Source of the DNA: Streptomyces wuyuanensis
Lineage (GTDB): Bacteria > Actinomycetota > Actinomycetes > Streptomycetales > Streptomycetaceae
Direction: 5' to 3'
Assembly: GCF_900103455.1 (NCBI RefSeq)
Contig: NZ_FNHI01000016.1
Coordinates: 62,001-126,000, forward strand
DNA length: 64,000 bases
Below are positions 8,832 to 17,134 of this stretch, one piece after another. Within the stretch, counting starts at the first letter, position 1, and each line of letters begins with the position of its first letter. The notes under the pieces are model-generated. The model was not told where the DNA came from, did not search any database, and saw only the letters and a list, made by a program, of their open reading frames with translations. The position numbers and the translations under genes are program-made.

Positions 8832-9386
8832 CTACCGGGGCGTTCCAAGGGCCTCGTCGGCCGTCGTGAAACGGTGGACCGCCGGCTTCAGGACTTCGCG
8901 GAGGTAGCCGAAGTAGGCCGTTTCCGCCGTTCCTTCCAGCACTGCCAGCAGGAAGGCGAGACACCCCATGTCATGGTGCTCCCACAGTGGGCCGCGTCCC
9001 TCGTTGTAGAGCACGGTCCATTCGTCGGGACGCCGGCCGGGGCGCACGAGCCAGTACAGGAACGCCCCCGTGCCCTCCTCGAACGCCCACGGCAGCACGC
9101 GGGCCCCGGGTTCCAGCAGCCCGGCGGGCTTCTCCTCGCCCGTCTCCCACAAGCCGGCGAGGATCTCGTCCCGTTCCGCCGTCTGCGCGTGCAGGTCGCA
9201 GTCGTCGTCGGCGGAACCGGGGACGAGCAGCCAGATCGTCTCGTCGAAGATGCCGGCGCCGTACGACTCGACGAGTCGCCTGTAGTCGGCGGGCAGAGCC
9301 GTACCGAGAGCGCGCTCGGCCTGCGGCCAGTCCAGCGCGGGCGGCGGATCGGCGGGCGGTGGGCAGAGGCGGACGAGGGCATCCAT
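8832..9386 (-). CDS. SMI1/KNR4 (SUKH-type) family protein
   Basis: The product is 184 residues from the ATG at 9386; a GTG three codons upstream is also possible and neither has a clear ribosome site. The hallmark SUKH beginning is seen at about residues 22-55: a short Pro-rich lead, then LPADYRRLVESYGAGIF and IWLLVPG. SUKH proteins are often immunity proteins against contact-dependent or polymorphic nuclease toxins, but many Streptomyces copies stand alone with no toxin partner. No toxin is visible nearby. The gene is divergent from the MerR regulator, so the two share a 183-bp control region. Confidence 0.75.
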   Translation of the reverse strand: MDALVRLCPPPADPPPALDWPQAERALGTALPADYRRLVESYGAGIFDETIWLLVPGSADDDCDLHAQTAERDEILAGLWETGEEKPAGLLEPGARVLPWAFEEGTGAFLYWLVRPGRRPDEWTVLYNEGRGPLWEHHDMGCLAFLLAVLEGTAETAYFGYLREVLKPAVHRFTTADEALGTPR

Positions 9387-9501
9387 GGCGGTCACGAGGA
9401 GAACGCTACGAGAGCCGTTCACCGGCGCCGGTGGGTGGGTCGCGGTCCCCCGCGGGCGGTCGGTCGCCCTGGGACGATCGGTCCGCGTACTCCCTCCCGG
9501 T

Positions 9502-9534
9502 TTCACAACTCTGGTGAGACAGCAATACTGTTGC
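9502..9534 (+). promoter_or_regulatory. Candidate MerR-type promoter
   Basis: TTCACA at 9502-9507 and TACTGT at 9526-9531 are separated by 18 bp, and GCAA-TACTG-TTGC forms a small dyad over the -10 region (9522-9534). The arrangement, just upstream of a MerR gene, fits autoregulation but is only suggestive. Confidence 0.35.
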
Positions 9535-9569
9535 ACTCGACCGGTGCACGCAGGGAGCGGGGGAAGACG

Positions 9570-10373
9570 ATGGCTACCGAGACCGAGGGGCCGACGCTGA
9601 CCGTCGACGAGCTGGCCGCCCGCGCGGGCGTCACCGTCCGCACCATCAGGTTCTACAGCACCCGTGGTCTGCTGCCGCCTCCGGAGATCGGCCCGCGCCG
9701 CGTCGGCCGCTACGGCGCGGAGCACCTCTCCCGGCTGGCCCTGATCGAGGAACTGCAGCACCAGGGCATGACACTCGCGGCCATCGAACGCTACCTGGAA
9801 CAGCTGCCGCCGGGGCTGAGCGCGCAGGATCTGGCGATCCACCGGGCCCTGGTGGCCTCCTGGGCGCCCGAATCGGCGGAGGAGACCGGCCTGGAGGAGC
9901 TGGTGCGCCGAGCCGGGCGGCCGCTGTCGGACCAGGACGTCGAACGGCTCGCGGCCATGGGCGTGCTGGACCGTACCGGCACACCGGACGTGTTCCGGCT
10001 CGACGGCGGGCTGCTGCGGCTCGGGGTCGAACTGCTCGACGTGCCGATCGCCCACGAGACGATCCTGGCCTCCCGCACGGTCCTGCTGGAGCACGCCCGG
10101 GCCGCCGCGCAGGAGCTGACCAGGCTGTTCCGCGACGAGGTGTGGGGGCCCTACCGCGAACGCGAGTCGGACCCCGACCATGTCGCCGCGATGAAGTCCC
10201 TCTCGGCCCATATGCAGCCGATGGTGATCCAGGCCCTCGTCACGGCCTTCCAGCGGTCGCTGCGGGAGGAACTCCGCGCCGCCTTCGGCACGGCGGTCGA
10301 GGACGGAACGGCGGCCCCCGCCGCAGCGGCGGACACCCCGGATGGTCCGGCGCGTCCACCGGAGCGGCCCTGA
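9570..10373 (+). CDS. MerR-family transcriptional regulator
   Basis: The product is 267 residues; the ATG at 9570 follows a GGGGGAAG box. The winged helix-turn-helix occupies about residues 9-75 (LTVDELAARAGVTVRTIRFY, then RGLLPPP and the RYGAEHLSRLALIEEL wing). The C-terminal 190 residues are long for the family and contain no cysteine cluster, so a metal sensor of the MerR/CueR kind is unlikely. A small-molecule or protein-sensing role is more probable. It is divergent from the SUKH gene. A four-copy 7-bp repeat follows the stop at 10404-10431. Confidence 0.9.
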   Translation: MATETEGPTLTVDELAARAGVTVRTIRFYSTRGLLPPPEIGPRRVGRYGAEHLSRLALIEELQHQGMTLAAIERYLEQLPPGLSAQDLAIHRALVASWAPESAEETGLEELVRRAGRPLSDQDVERLAAMGVLDRTGTPDVFRLDGGLLRLGVELLDVPIAHETILASRTVLLEHARAAAQELTRLFRDEVWGPYRERESDPDHVAAMKSLSAHMQPMVIQALVTAFQRSLREELRAAFGTAVEDGTAAPAAAADTPDGPARPPERP

Positions 10374-10403
10374 CCACCGCGTACGACGCGGTCGCCGAAG
10401 CCC

Positions 10404-10431
10404 GCTGACGGCTGACGGCTGACGGCTGACG
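10404..10431. repeat. Heptamer tandem repeat, four copies
   Basis: GCTGACG is repeated four times without interruption, 31 bases after the MerR stop codon. The copies are exact. It lies between convergent genes and no function is visible. Confidence 0.9.
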
Positions 10432-10475
10432 GCACACCTGCCACCGGGCCACGGCTCGTCCCGGCCTTCGCCCGG

Positions 10476-10883
10476 CTACACGTCCCTCTCCGCCCCCGCC
10501 TCCGCCCCGCCCAGCCACAGGCAGAACGGATGCCCCGCCGGGTCCAGGCACACCCGGACGTCGTCCTGCGGCTGGAACGCGGCCAGGCTCGCCCCGAGAG
10601 CGAGGGCCTGGGCCACGGCTCCATCCAGGTCGGCGACCTCGATCTCCAGATGGGCCTGCATCTGCTGCCCGCCCGGCACCCCCGGCCAGACCGGCGGGAC
10701 GTGGTGCGGCTCGGTCTGGAAGGACAGCGCCGTCCCGCCGTCCGGCGGGACGAGCTTCACCCAGTCGGGCTCGTCCGCCGCCACCGTCCAGCCGAGCAGC
10801 CGCCGGTAGAAGCCGGCGAGCCGGCGGGCGTCGGGAGCGTCCAGCGAGATGCCGCTGAGCCGTGGCCGCTGTGGTCGTGTCAT
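10476..10883 (-). CDS. VOC-superfamily (glyoxalase-like) protein
   Basis: The product is 135 residues from the ATG at 10883. It is a single vicinal-oxygen-chelate unit pair: LDAPDARRLAGFYRRLLGW at the beginning, HLEIEVADLDGAVAQALALGA in the middle and DPAGHPFCLWLG at the end. Candidate metal ligands are the His in AHLEIEV and an acidic residue near the C-terminus. Members include glyoxalases, dioxygenases and drug-binding resistance proteins; the sequence does not say which. It is probably cytoplasmic. It converges on the MerR gene and lies downstream of the acyl-CoA operon on the same strand, separated by a 218-bp gap that includes a stem-loop. Confidence 0.8.
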   Translation of the reverse strand: MTRPQRPRLSGISLDAPDARRLAGFYRRLLGWTVAADEPDWVKLVPPDGGTALSFQTEPHHVPPVWPGVPGGQQMQAHLEIEVADLDGAVAQALALGASLAAFQPQDDVRVCLDPAGHPFCLWLGGAEAGAERDV

Positions 10884-10950
10884 GGGGACCACCCTGCCGG
10901 GAGGGGACGGGCCCGCACCAGTGGCGGACCCGCACCGGAGACGGACCCGC

Positions 10951-10971
10951 GCGTCGGCCGTCCGCCGACGC
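10951..10971 (-). terminator. Stem-loop downstream of the acyl-CoA operon
   Basis: GCGTCGGC at 10951-10958 pairs perfectly with 10964-10971 over a 5-nt loop, about 130 nt beyond the stop codon of the FadB-like gene. It is a moderate candidate for a terminator. Confidence 0.35.
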
Positions 10972-11100
10972 ACTCGTGGCCGCTCGGCGCCCCGGCCGTA
11001 AGCGCCCCGGCTGTCGGGCCCCGGCCCGGGCCTCGGCCGTCCGCGCCCCGCCGGTCCGGGTCCGGACCGGTGTCCGGACCGGCCGGGGCTACGGCGGACG

Positions 11101-13299
11101 TCACTCGTCGGTGAAGACCTCGCCCCGCTCGGCCTTCTCCACCAGCAGCGCCGGCGGCTCGAAGCGCTCGCCGTACGCCGCGGCCAGCTCGCGCGCACGG
11201 GCGACGAAGCCGGGCAGGCCCTTGCCCACGCCGGCGCCGCCCTCGTACCCGTTGATGTACTGCAGCACGCCGCCCGTCCACGCGGGGAAGCCGATGCCCA
11301 TGATGGACCCGATGTTGGCGTCGGCCACCGACGTCAGCACGCCCTCCTCCAGGCACCGGACGGTGTCCAGCGCCTCGGAGAAGAGCATCCGCTCCTTCAT
11401 GTCCTCGAACGGGACGTGCACGCCGGGCTTGGCGAAGTGCTCGCGCAGCCCCGGCCACAGCCCGGCACGCCTGCCGTCCACGTAGTCGTAGAAGCCCGCG
11501 CCCCCGCTGCGGCCCGTGCGCCCGAAGTCGTCGACCAGCCGGTCGATCACCGCGTCCGCCGGGTGCGGGGTCCACGTCCCGCCGGATTCCTTCACGGCCC
11601 GCCGCGTCTCGTTGCGGATCTTGCGCGGGAGGGTGAGCGTGAGCTCGTCCATCAGCGACAGGACCTTCGCCGGGTAGCCCGCCTGGGCCGCGGCCTGCTC
11701 GACCGACGCGGGCTCGACGCCCTCGCCGACCATCGCCACGCCCTCGTTGATGAACTGACCGATCACCCGCGAGGTGAAGAACCCGCGGGAGTCGTTCACG
11801 ACGATCGGCGTCTTGTTGATCTGACGCACCAGGTCGAAGGCGCGCGCCAGCGCCTCGTCACCGGTGCGCTCCCCCTTGATGATCTCGACCAGCGGCATCT
11901 TGTCCACGGGCGAGAAGAAGTGCAGACCGATGAAGTCGACGGGACGCTCGACGCCTTCGGCGAGGAGCGTGATCGGCAGGGTCGAGGTGTTGGAGCACAG
12001 CAGCGCGTCCGGCTCGACGACGTGCTGGATCTCCTGGAACACCTTGTGCTTGAGCGCCTGGTCCTCGAAGACGGCCTCGATGACGGCGTCGCAGCCCGCG
12101 AGGTCGGCGGGGTCGGCCGTCGGAGTGATCCGGGCGAGCAGTTCGGCGCGCTTGGCCTCGGTCGTACGGCCCCGGCTCAGCGCCTTGTCCAGCAGTTTCT
12201 CCGAGTACGCCTTGCCCCGTGCGGCGGCGTCGGCGTTGACGTCCTTGAGGACGACCTCGATACCGGCGCGGGCGCAGGAGTACGCGATGCCCGCGCCCAT
12301 CATCCCGGCGCCCAGGACGGCGACCTTGCGGACCTTTCGCCGCTCGATGCCCTTGGGGCGGTTGGCGCCGGAGTTGACCGCCTGGAGGTCGAAGAAGAAC
12401 GCCTGGATCATGTTCTTGGCGGTCTGGCCGGTGAGCAGCTCGGTGAAGTACCGCGCCTCGATGACCTGGGCGGTCTCGAAGTCCACCTGCGAGCCCTCGA
12501 CGGCGGCCGCGAGGATGTTGCGCGGCGCCGGGAACGGGGCGCCGTTCAGCTGCTTCTTGAGGTTGGCGGGGAAGGCGGGCAGGTTCGCCGCGAACTTCGG
12601 GTTCGACGGCGTGCCGCCGGGGATCCGGTAACCCTTGACGTCCCAGGGCTGCTGGGACTCGGGGTGCGTCTCGATGAAGGCGCGCGCCTTGGCCAGCATC
12701 TCCTCGGGCGTGGCGGCGACTTCGTGGACGAGGCCGTTCTCGAGCGCCCGCTGCGGGGAGTACTGGGTGCCCTGCAGGAGGACCTTCAGCAGGGCGTCCG
12801 CGATGCCCATGAGCCGCACGGTGCGGGTGACGCCGCCGCCTGCGGGCAGCAGTCCGAGCGTGACCTCCGGCAGACCGATCTTGGAGCCGGGTGCGTCGAG
12901 GGCGATGCGGTGGTGGCAGGCGAGGGCGATCTCGTAACCGCCGCCGAGTGCGGCGCCGTTGATGGCGGCGACGACGGGCTTGCCCAGGGTCTCGATGCGG
13001 CGCAGCGCCCGCTTGATGCCCATGCCCATGTCGAAGGCCTGCTGGGCGTGCTCGGGGCCGACCTTGATCATGTCCTTGAGGTCGCCGCCCGCGAAGAAGG
13101 TCTTCTTGGCGGAGGTGAAGACGATGCCGCGGATGGAGTCCTTCTCCGCCTCGGCGCGGTCGGCGATCGCGGCGATCGACTCGCGGAAGGCCTGGTTCAT
13201 GGTGTTGGCGGACTGGTCCGGATCGTCCAGGACGAGGGTGACGATGCCGGTCTCGTCCTGCTCCCAGCGGATGGTGGTGCTGGTCGGCGTTGCTGTCAT
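11101..13299 (-). CDS. Multifunctional FadB-like enoyl-CoA hydratase / 3-hydroxyacyl-CoA dehydrogenase
   Basis: The product is 732 residues. The ATG at 13299 follows an AGAAG box. The N-terminal third is a crotonase domain: the oxyanion-hole segment FAGGDLKDM near residue 70 and GGGYEIALACHHR near 120. The dehydrogenase Rossmann motif VLGAGMMGAGIA begins near residue 330, followed by the 3HCDH C-terminal domains (INDSR-like VVNDSRGFFTSR). It would carry out hydration and NAD-linked oxidation in beta-oxidation. It is the last gene of a four-gene minus-strand operon and begins 43 bp after the thiolase gene, so the two would form a trifunctional-like pair. Confidence 0.95.
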   Translation of the reverse strand: MTATPTSTTIRWEQDETGIVTLVLDDPDQSANTMNQAFRESIAAIADRAEAEKDSIRGIVFTSAKKTFFAGGDLKDMIKVGPEHAQQAFDMGMGIKRALRRIETLGKPVVAAINGAALGGGYEIALACHHRIALDAPGSKIGLPEVTLGLLPAGGGVTRTVRLMGIADALLKVLLQGTQYSPQRALENGLVHEVAATPEEMLAKARAFIETHPESQQPWDVKGYRIPGGTPSNPKFAANLPAFPANLKKQLNGAPFPAPRNILAAAVEGSQVDFETAQVIEARYFTELLTGQTAKNMIQAFFFDLQAVNSGANRPKGIERRKVRKVAVLGAGMMGAGIAYSCARAGIEVVLKDVNADAAARGKAYSEKLLDKALSRGRTTEAKRAELLARITPTADPADLAGCDAVIEAVFEDQALKHKVFQEIQHVVEPDALLCSNTSTLPITLLAEGVERPVDFIGLHFFSPVDKMPLVEIIKGERTGDEALARAFDLVRQINKTPIVVNDSRGFFTSRVIGQFINEGVAMVGEGVEPASVEQAAAQAGYPAKVLSLMDELTLTLPRKIRNETRRAVKESGGTWTPHPADAVIDRLVDDFGRTGRSGGAGFYDYVDGRRAGLWPGLREHFAKPGVHVPFEDMKERMLFSEALDTVRCLEEGVLTSVADANIGSIMGIGFPAWTGGVLQYINGYEGGAGVGKGLPGFVARARELAAAYGERFEPPALLVEKAERGEVFTDE

Positions 13300-13342
13300 T
13301 GCTGCTTCTCCGTACGGGGGAAGGGGCGGGAGGGACGAGGGG

Positions 13343-14557
13343 TCAGATGCGTTCGACGATCGTGGCGATGCCCATGCCGCCGCCGACGCAGAGGGTTGCG
13401 AGGCCGTACCGCTTGTCCTGGCGCTCCAGTTCGTCGATGAGGCTGCCGAGGATCATCGCGCCGGTGGCGCCGAGCGGGTGGCCCAGCGCGATGGCCCCGC
13501 CGTTGACGTTGACCTTGTCGAGGGAGAGCCCCATGTCCTTCACGAAGCGCAGGACGACGGCGGCGAACGCCTCGTTGATCTCGACCAGGTCGATGTCGTC
13601 GATCGTCAGCCCGGCCTTGGCGAGCGCCTTGCGGGTGGCGGGCGCGGGGCCGGTGAGCATGATGGTGGGCTCGGAGCCGGAGACCGCGGCGGAGACGATC
13701 CGCGCACGGGGCCGGATCCCGTAGCGCTCGCCGACCTCCTTGGAGCCGACGGCCACGAGCGAGGCTCCGTCGACGATGCCGGAGGAGTTGCCCGCGTGGT
13801 GGACGTGGTCGATCCTCTCCACCCAGTGGTACGTCTGGAGCGCGACGGCGTCGAAGCCGCCCATGTCCCCGATGCCCGCGAACGAGGGCTTGAGCGCGGC
13901 CAGGGAGTCCGCCGTGGTGCCGGGGCGCATGTGCTCGTCGTGGTCGAGCACGACGAGTCCGTTGCGGTCCTTCACCGGAACGACGGAGCGGTCGAAGCGG
14001 CCGTCCTTCCAGGCCGCGGCCGCCCGCTCCTGGGACAGCGCCGCGTACTCGTCCACGTCGCGGCGGGAGAAGCCCTCGATGGTGGCGATCAGGTCGGCGC
14101 CGATGCCCTGCGGCACGAAGTGGGTGTCGAAGTTGGTCATCGGGTCGGCGAACCAGGCGCCGCCGTCGGACGCCATCGGGACGCGCGACATCGACTCGAC
14201 ACCGCCCGCGAGCACCAGGTCCTCCCAGCCGGACCGGACCTTCATCGCCGCCATGTTGACGGCCTCCAGGCCCGAGGCGCAGAAGCGGTTCTCCTGGACG
14301 CCGGCGACGGTGTCGGGGAGTCCGGCGGCGATGGCGGAGATCCGGGCGATGTCCGAACCCTGGTCGCCGACCGGGCCAACGACGCCGAGCACGATGTCGT
14401 CGATCGCCGCGGGGTCGAGCCCCGGGAAGCGGGAGCGGAGCTCGCGGATCAGGCCGACGACGAGGTCGATGGGCTTGGTGCCGTGCAGGGCGCCGTTGGC
14501 CTTGCCGCGGCCGCGCGGGGTGCGGATCGCGTCGTACACATACGCTTCGGTACTCAC
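13343..14557 (-). CDS. Acetyl-CoA C-acyltransferase (beta-oxidation thiolase)
   Basis: The product is 404 residues from a GTG start at 14557 with AAAGG nine bases upstream. The acyl-accepting cysteine is C93 in RFCASGLE. The C-terminal catalytic elements GHPLGATGA (His) and CVGGGMG (second Cys) are intact, as is NEAFA. Thiolases of this type split 3-ketoacyl-CoA into acetyl-CoA and a shortened acyl-CoA, the last step of the cycle begun by the preceding dehydrogenase and continued by the FadB-like protein. The 165-bp gap before this gene holds a ten-G run and a triplicated 17-mer, so its coupling to the upstream pair could be looser. Confidence 0.95.
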   Translation of the reverse strand: MSTEAYVYDAIRTPRGRGKANGALHGTKPIDLVVGLIRELRSRFPGLDPAAIDDIVLGVVGPVGDQGSDIARISAIAAGLPDTVAGVQENRFCASGLEAVNMAAMKVRSGWEDLVLAGGVESMSRVPMASDGGAWFADPMTNFDTHFVPQGIGADLIATIEGFSRRDVDEYAALSQERAAAAWKDGRFDRSVVPVKDRNGLVVLDHDEHMRPGTTADSLAALKPSFAGIGDMGGFDAVALQTYHWVERIDHVHHAGNSSGIVDGASLVAVGSKEVGERYGIRPRARIVSAAVSGSEPTIMLTGPAPATRKALAKAGLTIDDIDLVEINEAFAAVVLRFVKDMGLSLDKVNVNGGAIALGHPLGATGAMILGSLIDELERQDKRYGLATLCVGGGMGIATIVERI

Positions 14558-14625
14558 AACAGAGCCTTTCGCATCACGGGTGAGGGGTGAGGCAGCGGGA
14601 GGTTCGGGGTCGGACGGCGTGCGCC

Positions 14626-14635
14626 GGGGGGGGGG
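14626..14635. repeat. Ten-base G homopolymer
   Basis: A run of ten G bases lies between the acyl-CoA dehydrogenase and thiolase genes. It could be slippage-prone or a consensus error in the read data. It is outside coding sequence. Confidence 0.8.
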
Positions 14636-14682
14636 TGCCGTTCCGCGGCGCCGACCGGGAGAAGAGCCGGGCCGGCGGAGCA

Positions 14683-14733
14683 GCCGGGTCAGGAGAGCGG
14701 CCGGGTCACGAGAGAAGCCGGGTCAGGACAGCA
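14683..14733. repeat. Tandem triplication of a 17-mer across a stop codon
   Basis: Three near-identical 17-bp units start at 14683, 14700 and 14717 (core GCCGGGTCAGGAGAG on the plus strand). The last unit contains the stop codon and final codons of the acyl-CoA dehydrogenase gene, so the C-terminal coding end has been copied downstream twice. Confidence 0.85.
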
Positions 14734-15865
14734 GCGCGCGGCCGATGATCTCCTTCATGATCTCGGTGGTGCCGCCGTAGATCGTCTGGATGCGGCCGTC
14801 CGTGAAGGCCTTGGCGACCCGGTACTCCGTCATGTAGCCGTAGCCGCCGTGCAACTGCAGACAGCGGTCGGCGACCCGCTTCTGCAGCTCCGTCGCCCAC
14901 CATTTGGCCATCGAGGCGTGCACCGCGTCGAGCCGGCCGTCGGAGTGGTCGACGATGCAGCGGTCCAGGAACGCACGGGTGACGGCGCACTCGGTGGCCA
15001 TCTCGGCTATCTCGAAGCGGATGTGCTGGAGCTTCGCCAGCGGACGGCCGAACGCCTCCCGCTCCTTCACGTACTGCGTCGTGATCTCCAGCAGGTACTC
15101 GGCCGCGGCGATGCCGGCGACGGCGATGTTCAGCCGCTCCTGGGCCAGGTTGGTCATCAGGTGGAGGAACGCGCCGTCGCGCTGCCCGAGGAGGTTCTCC
15201 TTGGGCACCCGCACGTCGTGGAAGAACAGCTCCGCCGTGTCCTGCGCCTTCTGACCGATCTTGTCGAGATTGCGTCCGCGCTCGAAGCCCTCGGTGCCGC
15301 GTTCGACGACCAGCAGGGACAGGCCCTTGGCACCCCCTTCGGGCGTGGTCCTGGCGACCACGATGACCAGGTCGGCCAGGATGCCGTTGGAGATGAACGT
15401 CTTGGACCCGTTGAGCAGCCAGTGGTCGCCCCGGTCCTCGGCGGTGGTCCGGATGCCCTGGAGGTCGGAGCCCGCCCCCGGCTCGGTCATCGCGATGGCC
15501 GTGACGATCTCACCGCTGCAGAAGCCGGGCAGCCAGCGCCGCTTCTGTTCCTCGGTCGCGAGGGAGGTGAGGTACGGGCCGATGATGTCGTTGTGCAGCC
15601 CAATCGCGAGGCCCGGCGCTCCGGCCCGGGTGAACTCCTCGGCGAGGACGGCGCTGTAGCGGAAGTCGGTGTTCCCGCCGCCGCCGTACTCCTCGGGCAC
15701 GGCGAGACCCAGCAGGCCCTGGCGGCCGGCCGCCAGCCAGGCGTCGCGCGAGACGATGCCGTCCTTCTCCCACTGCTCGTAGTGGGGCAGCACCTCCTTG
15801 CCGATGAAGGTGCGGACCGTCTCGCGGAACGCGTCGTGCTCGGCGTCGAAGATCTGTCGTTTCAT
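14723..15865 (-). CDS. Acyl-CoA dehydrogenase
   Basis: The product is 380 residues from the ATG at 15865, whose ATGA overlaps the stop of the upstream CoA-transferase-family gene, implying translational coupling. FAD-binding signatures are present: IAMTEPGAGSDLQ near 124-136 and LNGSKTFISNG near 151-161. The usual base position (Glu in the YEGT motif of medium-chain enzymes) is Gly here: IYGGTTEIMKE. E243 in AQERLNIAV lies where isovaleryl-CoA and long-chain dehydrogenases place their base, so a branched or long-chain substrate is likely. It would supply the first, flavin-linked oxidation of the operon's beta-oxidation set. Confidence 0.94.
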   Translation of the reverse strand: MKRQIFDAEHDAFRETVRTFIGKEVLPHYEQWEKDGIVSRDAWLAAGRQGLLGLAVPEEYGGGGNTDFRYSAVLAEEFTRAGAPGLAIGLHNDIIGPYLTSLATEEQKRRWLPGFCSGEIVTAIAMTEPGAGSDLQGIRTTAEDRGDHWLLNGSKTFISNGILADLVIVVARTTPEGGAKGLSLLVVERGTEGFERGRNLDKIGQKAQDTAELFFHDVRVPKENLLGQRDGAFLHLMTNLAQERLNIAVAGIAAAEYLLEITTQYVKEREAFGRPLAKLQHIRFEIAEMATECAVTRAFLDRCIVDHSDGRLDAVHASMAKWWATELQKRVADRCLQLHGGYGYMTEYRVAKAFTDGRIQTIYGGTTEIMKEIIGRALLS

Positions 15866-17067
15866 GCCTGGAGCTCCTTCGAGCCTGCTGCGGTCGGGGC
15901 GGGGTCGGAGCCGTCGGAGCCGTCGGAGCCGTCGGAGCCCAGGATGCCGGGGACGTCCCAGTCGCGGGCGACCTCCTCGGCGTCGGCGCCTGGTCGCGCG
16001 GGCGGGCGATACACGGCGCCGGGAGTGGCGGAGAAGCGGGGGGCCGGGGCCGGCTGGGTGATCCCGCCGTGGTGGGTGAAGGTGCCGCGGGCCACGAGGT
16101 GCGGATGCTGCGGCGCCTCCCGCAGTGAGAGCACGGGGGCCACGCAGGCGTCGGAGCCCTCGAAGACCGCGGTCCACTCGTCGCGCGTCCTCGTGCGGAA
16201 GCGCTCGGCGACGGCGGCGCGCAGTTCCCCCCAGCGGTCGAAGTCCTTGCGGGCGGGTGCCTCGCCCTCGATGCCGAGCAGCCGGATGAATTCGTCGTAG
16301 AACTGCTGCTCGAGCGCGCCGACCGCCATGTACCGGCCGTCGGCGGTCTCGTAGTTCCCGTAGAAGGGGCACCCGCCGTCGAGGAGGTTCACGCCGCGGC
16401 GGTCCTGCCAGCCGCCCGCGGCCATCATCCCGTGGATCATCGTGGCGAGGTGCGCGGCGCCGTCGACGATCGCCGCGTCCACGACCTGGCCGGCGCCGCC
16501 GGGGGTGCGGGCGTGCTGGAGGGCGGCGAGTACGCCGATGACGAGGTAGAGCGAACCGCCCGCGTAGTCGCCGACCAGATTCGCGGGGACGGCGGGCGGT
16601 TCGTCCGCCTTCCCGATCATGCCCAGGGTTCCGGTGATCGCGATGTAGGCGATGTCGTGGCCGGCACGCTGGGCGAGCGGGCCCTCCTGGCCCCAGCCGG
16701 TCATCCGGCCGTAGACCAGCCGCGGATTGCGGGCGTGGCACTCCTCGGGCCCCACCCCGAGCCGCTCGGCCACCCCCGGGCGGTAGCCCTCGATGAGCAC
16801 GTCCGCGCGCTCGACGAGGCCGAGGACCCGCTCGGCGGCCCCGTCGGCCTTGAGGTCGATCAGCACGGACCTCTTGTTCCGGTTCGTGAGGTCGTAGGCA
16901 GGGTCGATCGCCAGCCCGGAGCCGCCGGGCCGGTCGATGCGCACGACGTCGGCGCCCAGGTCGGCGAGGAGCATGGCGGCGAACGGGCCGGGCCCGATTC
17001 CGGCCAGTTCGACCACGCGCACACCGGCCAGCGGACCGCTCGGCGGGCCGTTCCCTGTCGCTGCCAT
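15862..17067 (-). CDS. Alpha-methylacyl-CoA racemase-like CaiB/BaiF family protein
   Basis: The product is 401 residues from the ATG at 17067 (GGGGG upstream). The N-terminus VRVVELAGIGPGPFAAMLLADLGADVVRIDRP is the signature of the family (quoted segments: VVELAGIGPGP, GADVVRIDRP). Residues corresponding to the racemase acid/base set of Mycobacterium MCR appear in AGHDIAYIAITG, GDYAGGS and the later GALEQQFYDEF. This favours racemisation of 2-methylacyl-CoAs over CoA transfer. It is the first gene of the operon, fitting methyl-branched fatty acid or isoprenoid side-chain degradation. The C-terminal tail carries four Gly-Ser-Asp repeats encoded by a 9-bp tandem repeat. An operator-rich promoter lies at 17091-17163. 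Confidence 0.88.
   Translation of the reverse strand: MAATGNGPPSGPLAGVRVVELAGIGPGPFAAMLLADLGADVVRIDRPGGSGLAIDPAYDLTNRNKRSVLIDLKADGAAERVLGLVERADVLIEGYRPGVAERLGVGPEECHARNPRLVYGRMTGWGQEGPLAQRAGHDIAYIAITGTLGMIGKADEPPAVPANLVGDYAGGSLYLVIGVLAALQHARTPGGAGQVVDAAIVDGAAHLATMIHGMMAAGGWQDRRGVNLLDGGCPFYGNYETADGRYMAVGALEQQFYDEFIRLLGIEGEAPARKDFDRWGELRAAVAERFRTRTRDEWTAVFEGSDACVAPVLSLREAPQHPHLVARGTFTHHGGITQPAPAPRFSATPGAVYRPPARPGADAEEVARDWDVPGILGSDGSDGSDGSDPAPTAAGSKELQA
15904..15939. repeat. Four copies of a 9-bp coding repeat
   Basis: GTCGGAGCC repeated four times exactly, encoding the Gly-Ser-Asp tail of the racemase-like protein. It is in frame, so copy-number change would only lengthen or shorten the tail. 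Confidence 0.9.
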
Positions 17068-17090
17068 GAAGCCCCCAGCACTATGACACA

Positions 17091-17112
17091 ACTGATGTAA
17101 CATCAGTGATGT
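17091..17112. promoter_or_regulatory. Overlapping palindromic operator of the acyl-CoA operon
   Basis: ACTGATGT-A-ACATCAGT (17091-17107) is a perfect 17-bp palindrome. Its right half is shared with a second perfect palindrome, ACATCA-G-TGATGT (17100-17112). The result is three alternating TGATGT half-sites. It begins 24 bp upstream of the racemase-like start codon and also faces the divergent lipoprotein gene. A TetR- or GntR-type regulator of acyl-CoA metabolism is the expected binder; none is encoded in the window. Confidence 0.7.
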
Positions 17113-17134
17113 TAAGAACACGTTCCACTCTGCA

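Noticed and set aside
8832..9386. SUKH protein as an immunity gene of a toxin system
   Set aside because: No polymorphic toxin, secretion or paired nuclease gene lies beside it; only the fold can be claimed.
11416..13440. A long plus-strand open frame opposite the FadB-like gene
   Set aside because: It mirrors an intact crotonase/dehydrogenase gene; the translation is rich in Gly, Val, Asp and Leu in the pattern of an antisense frame.
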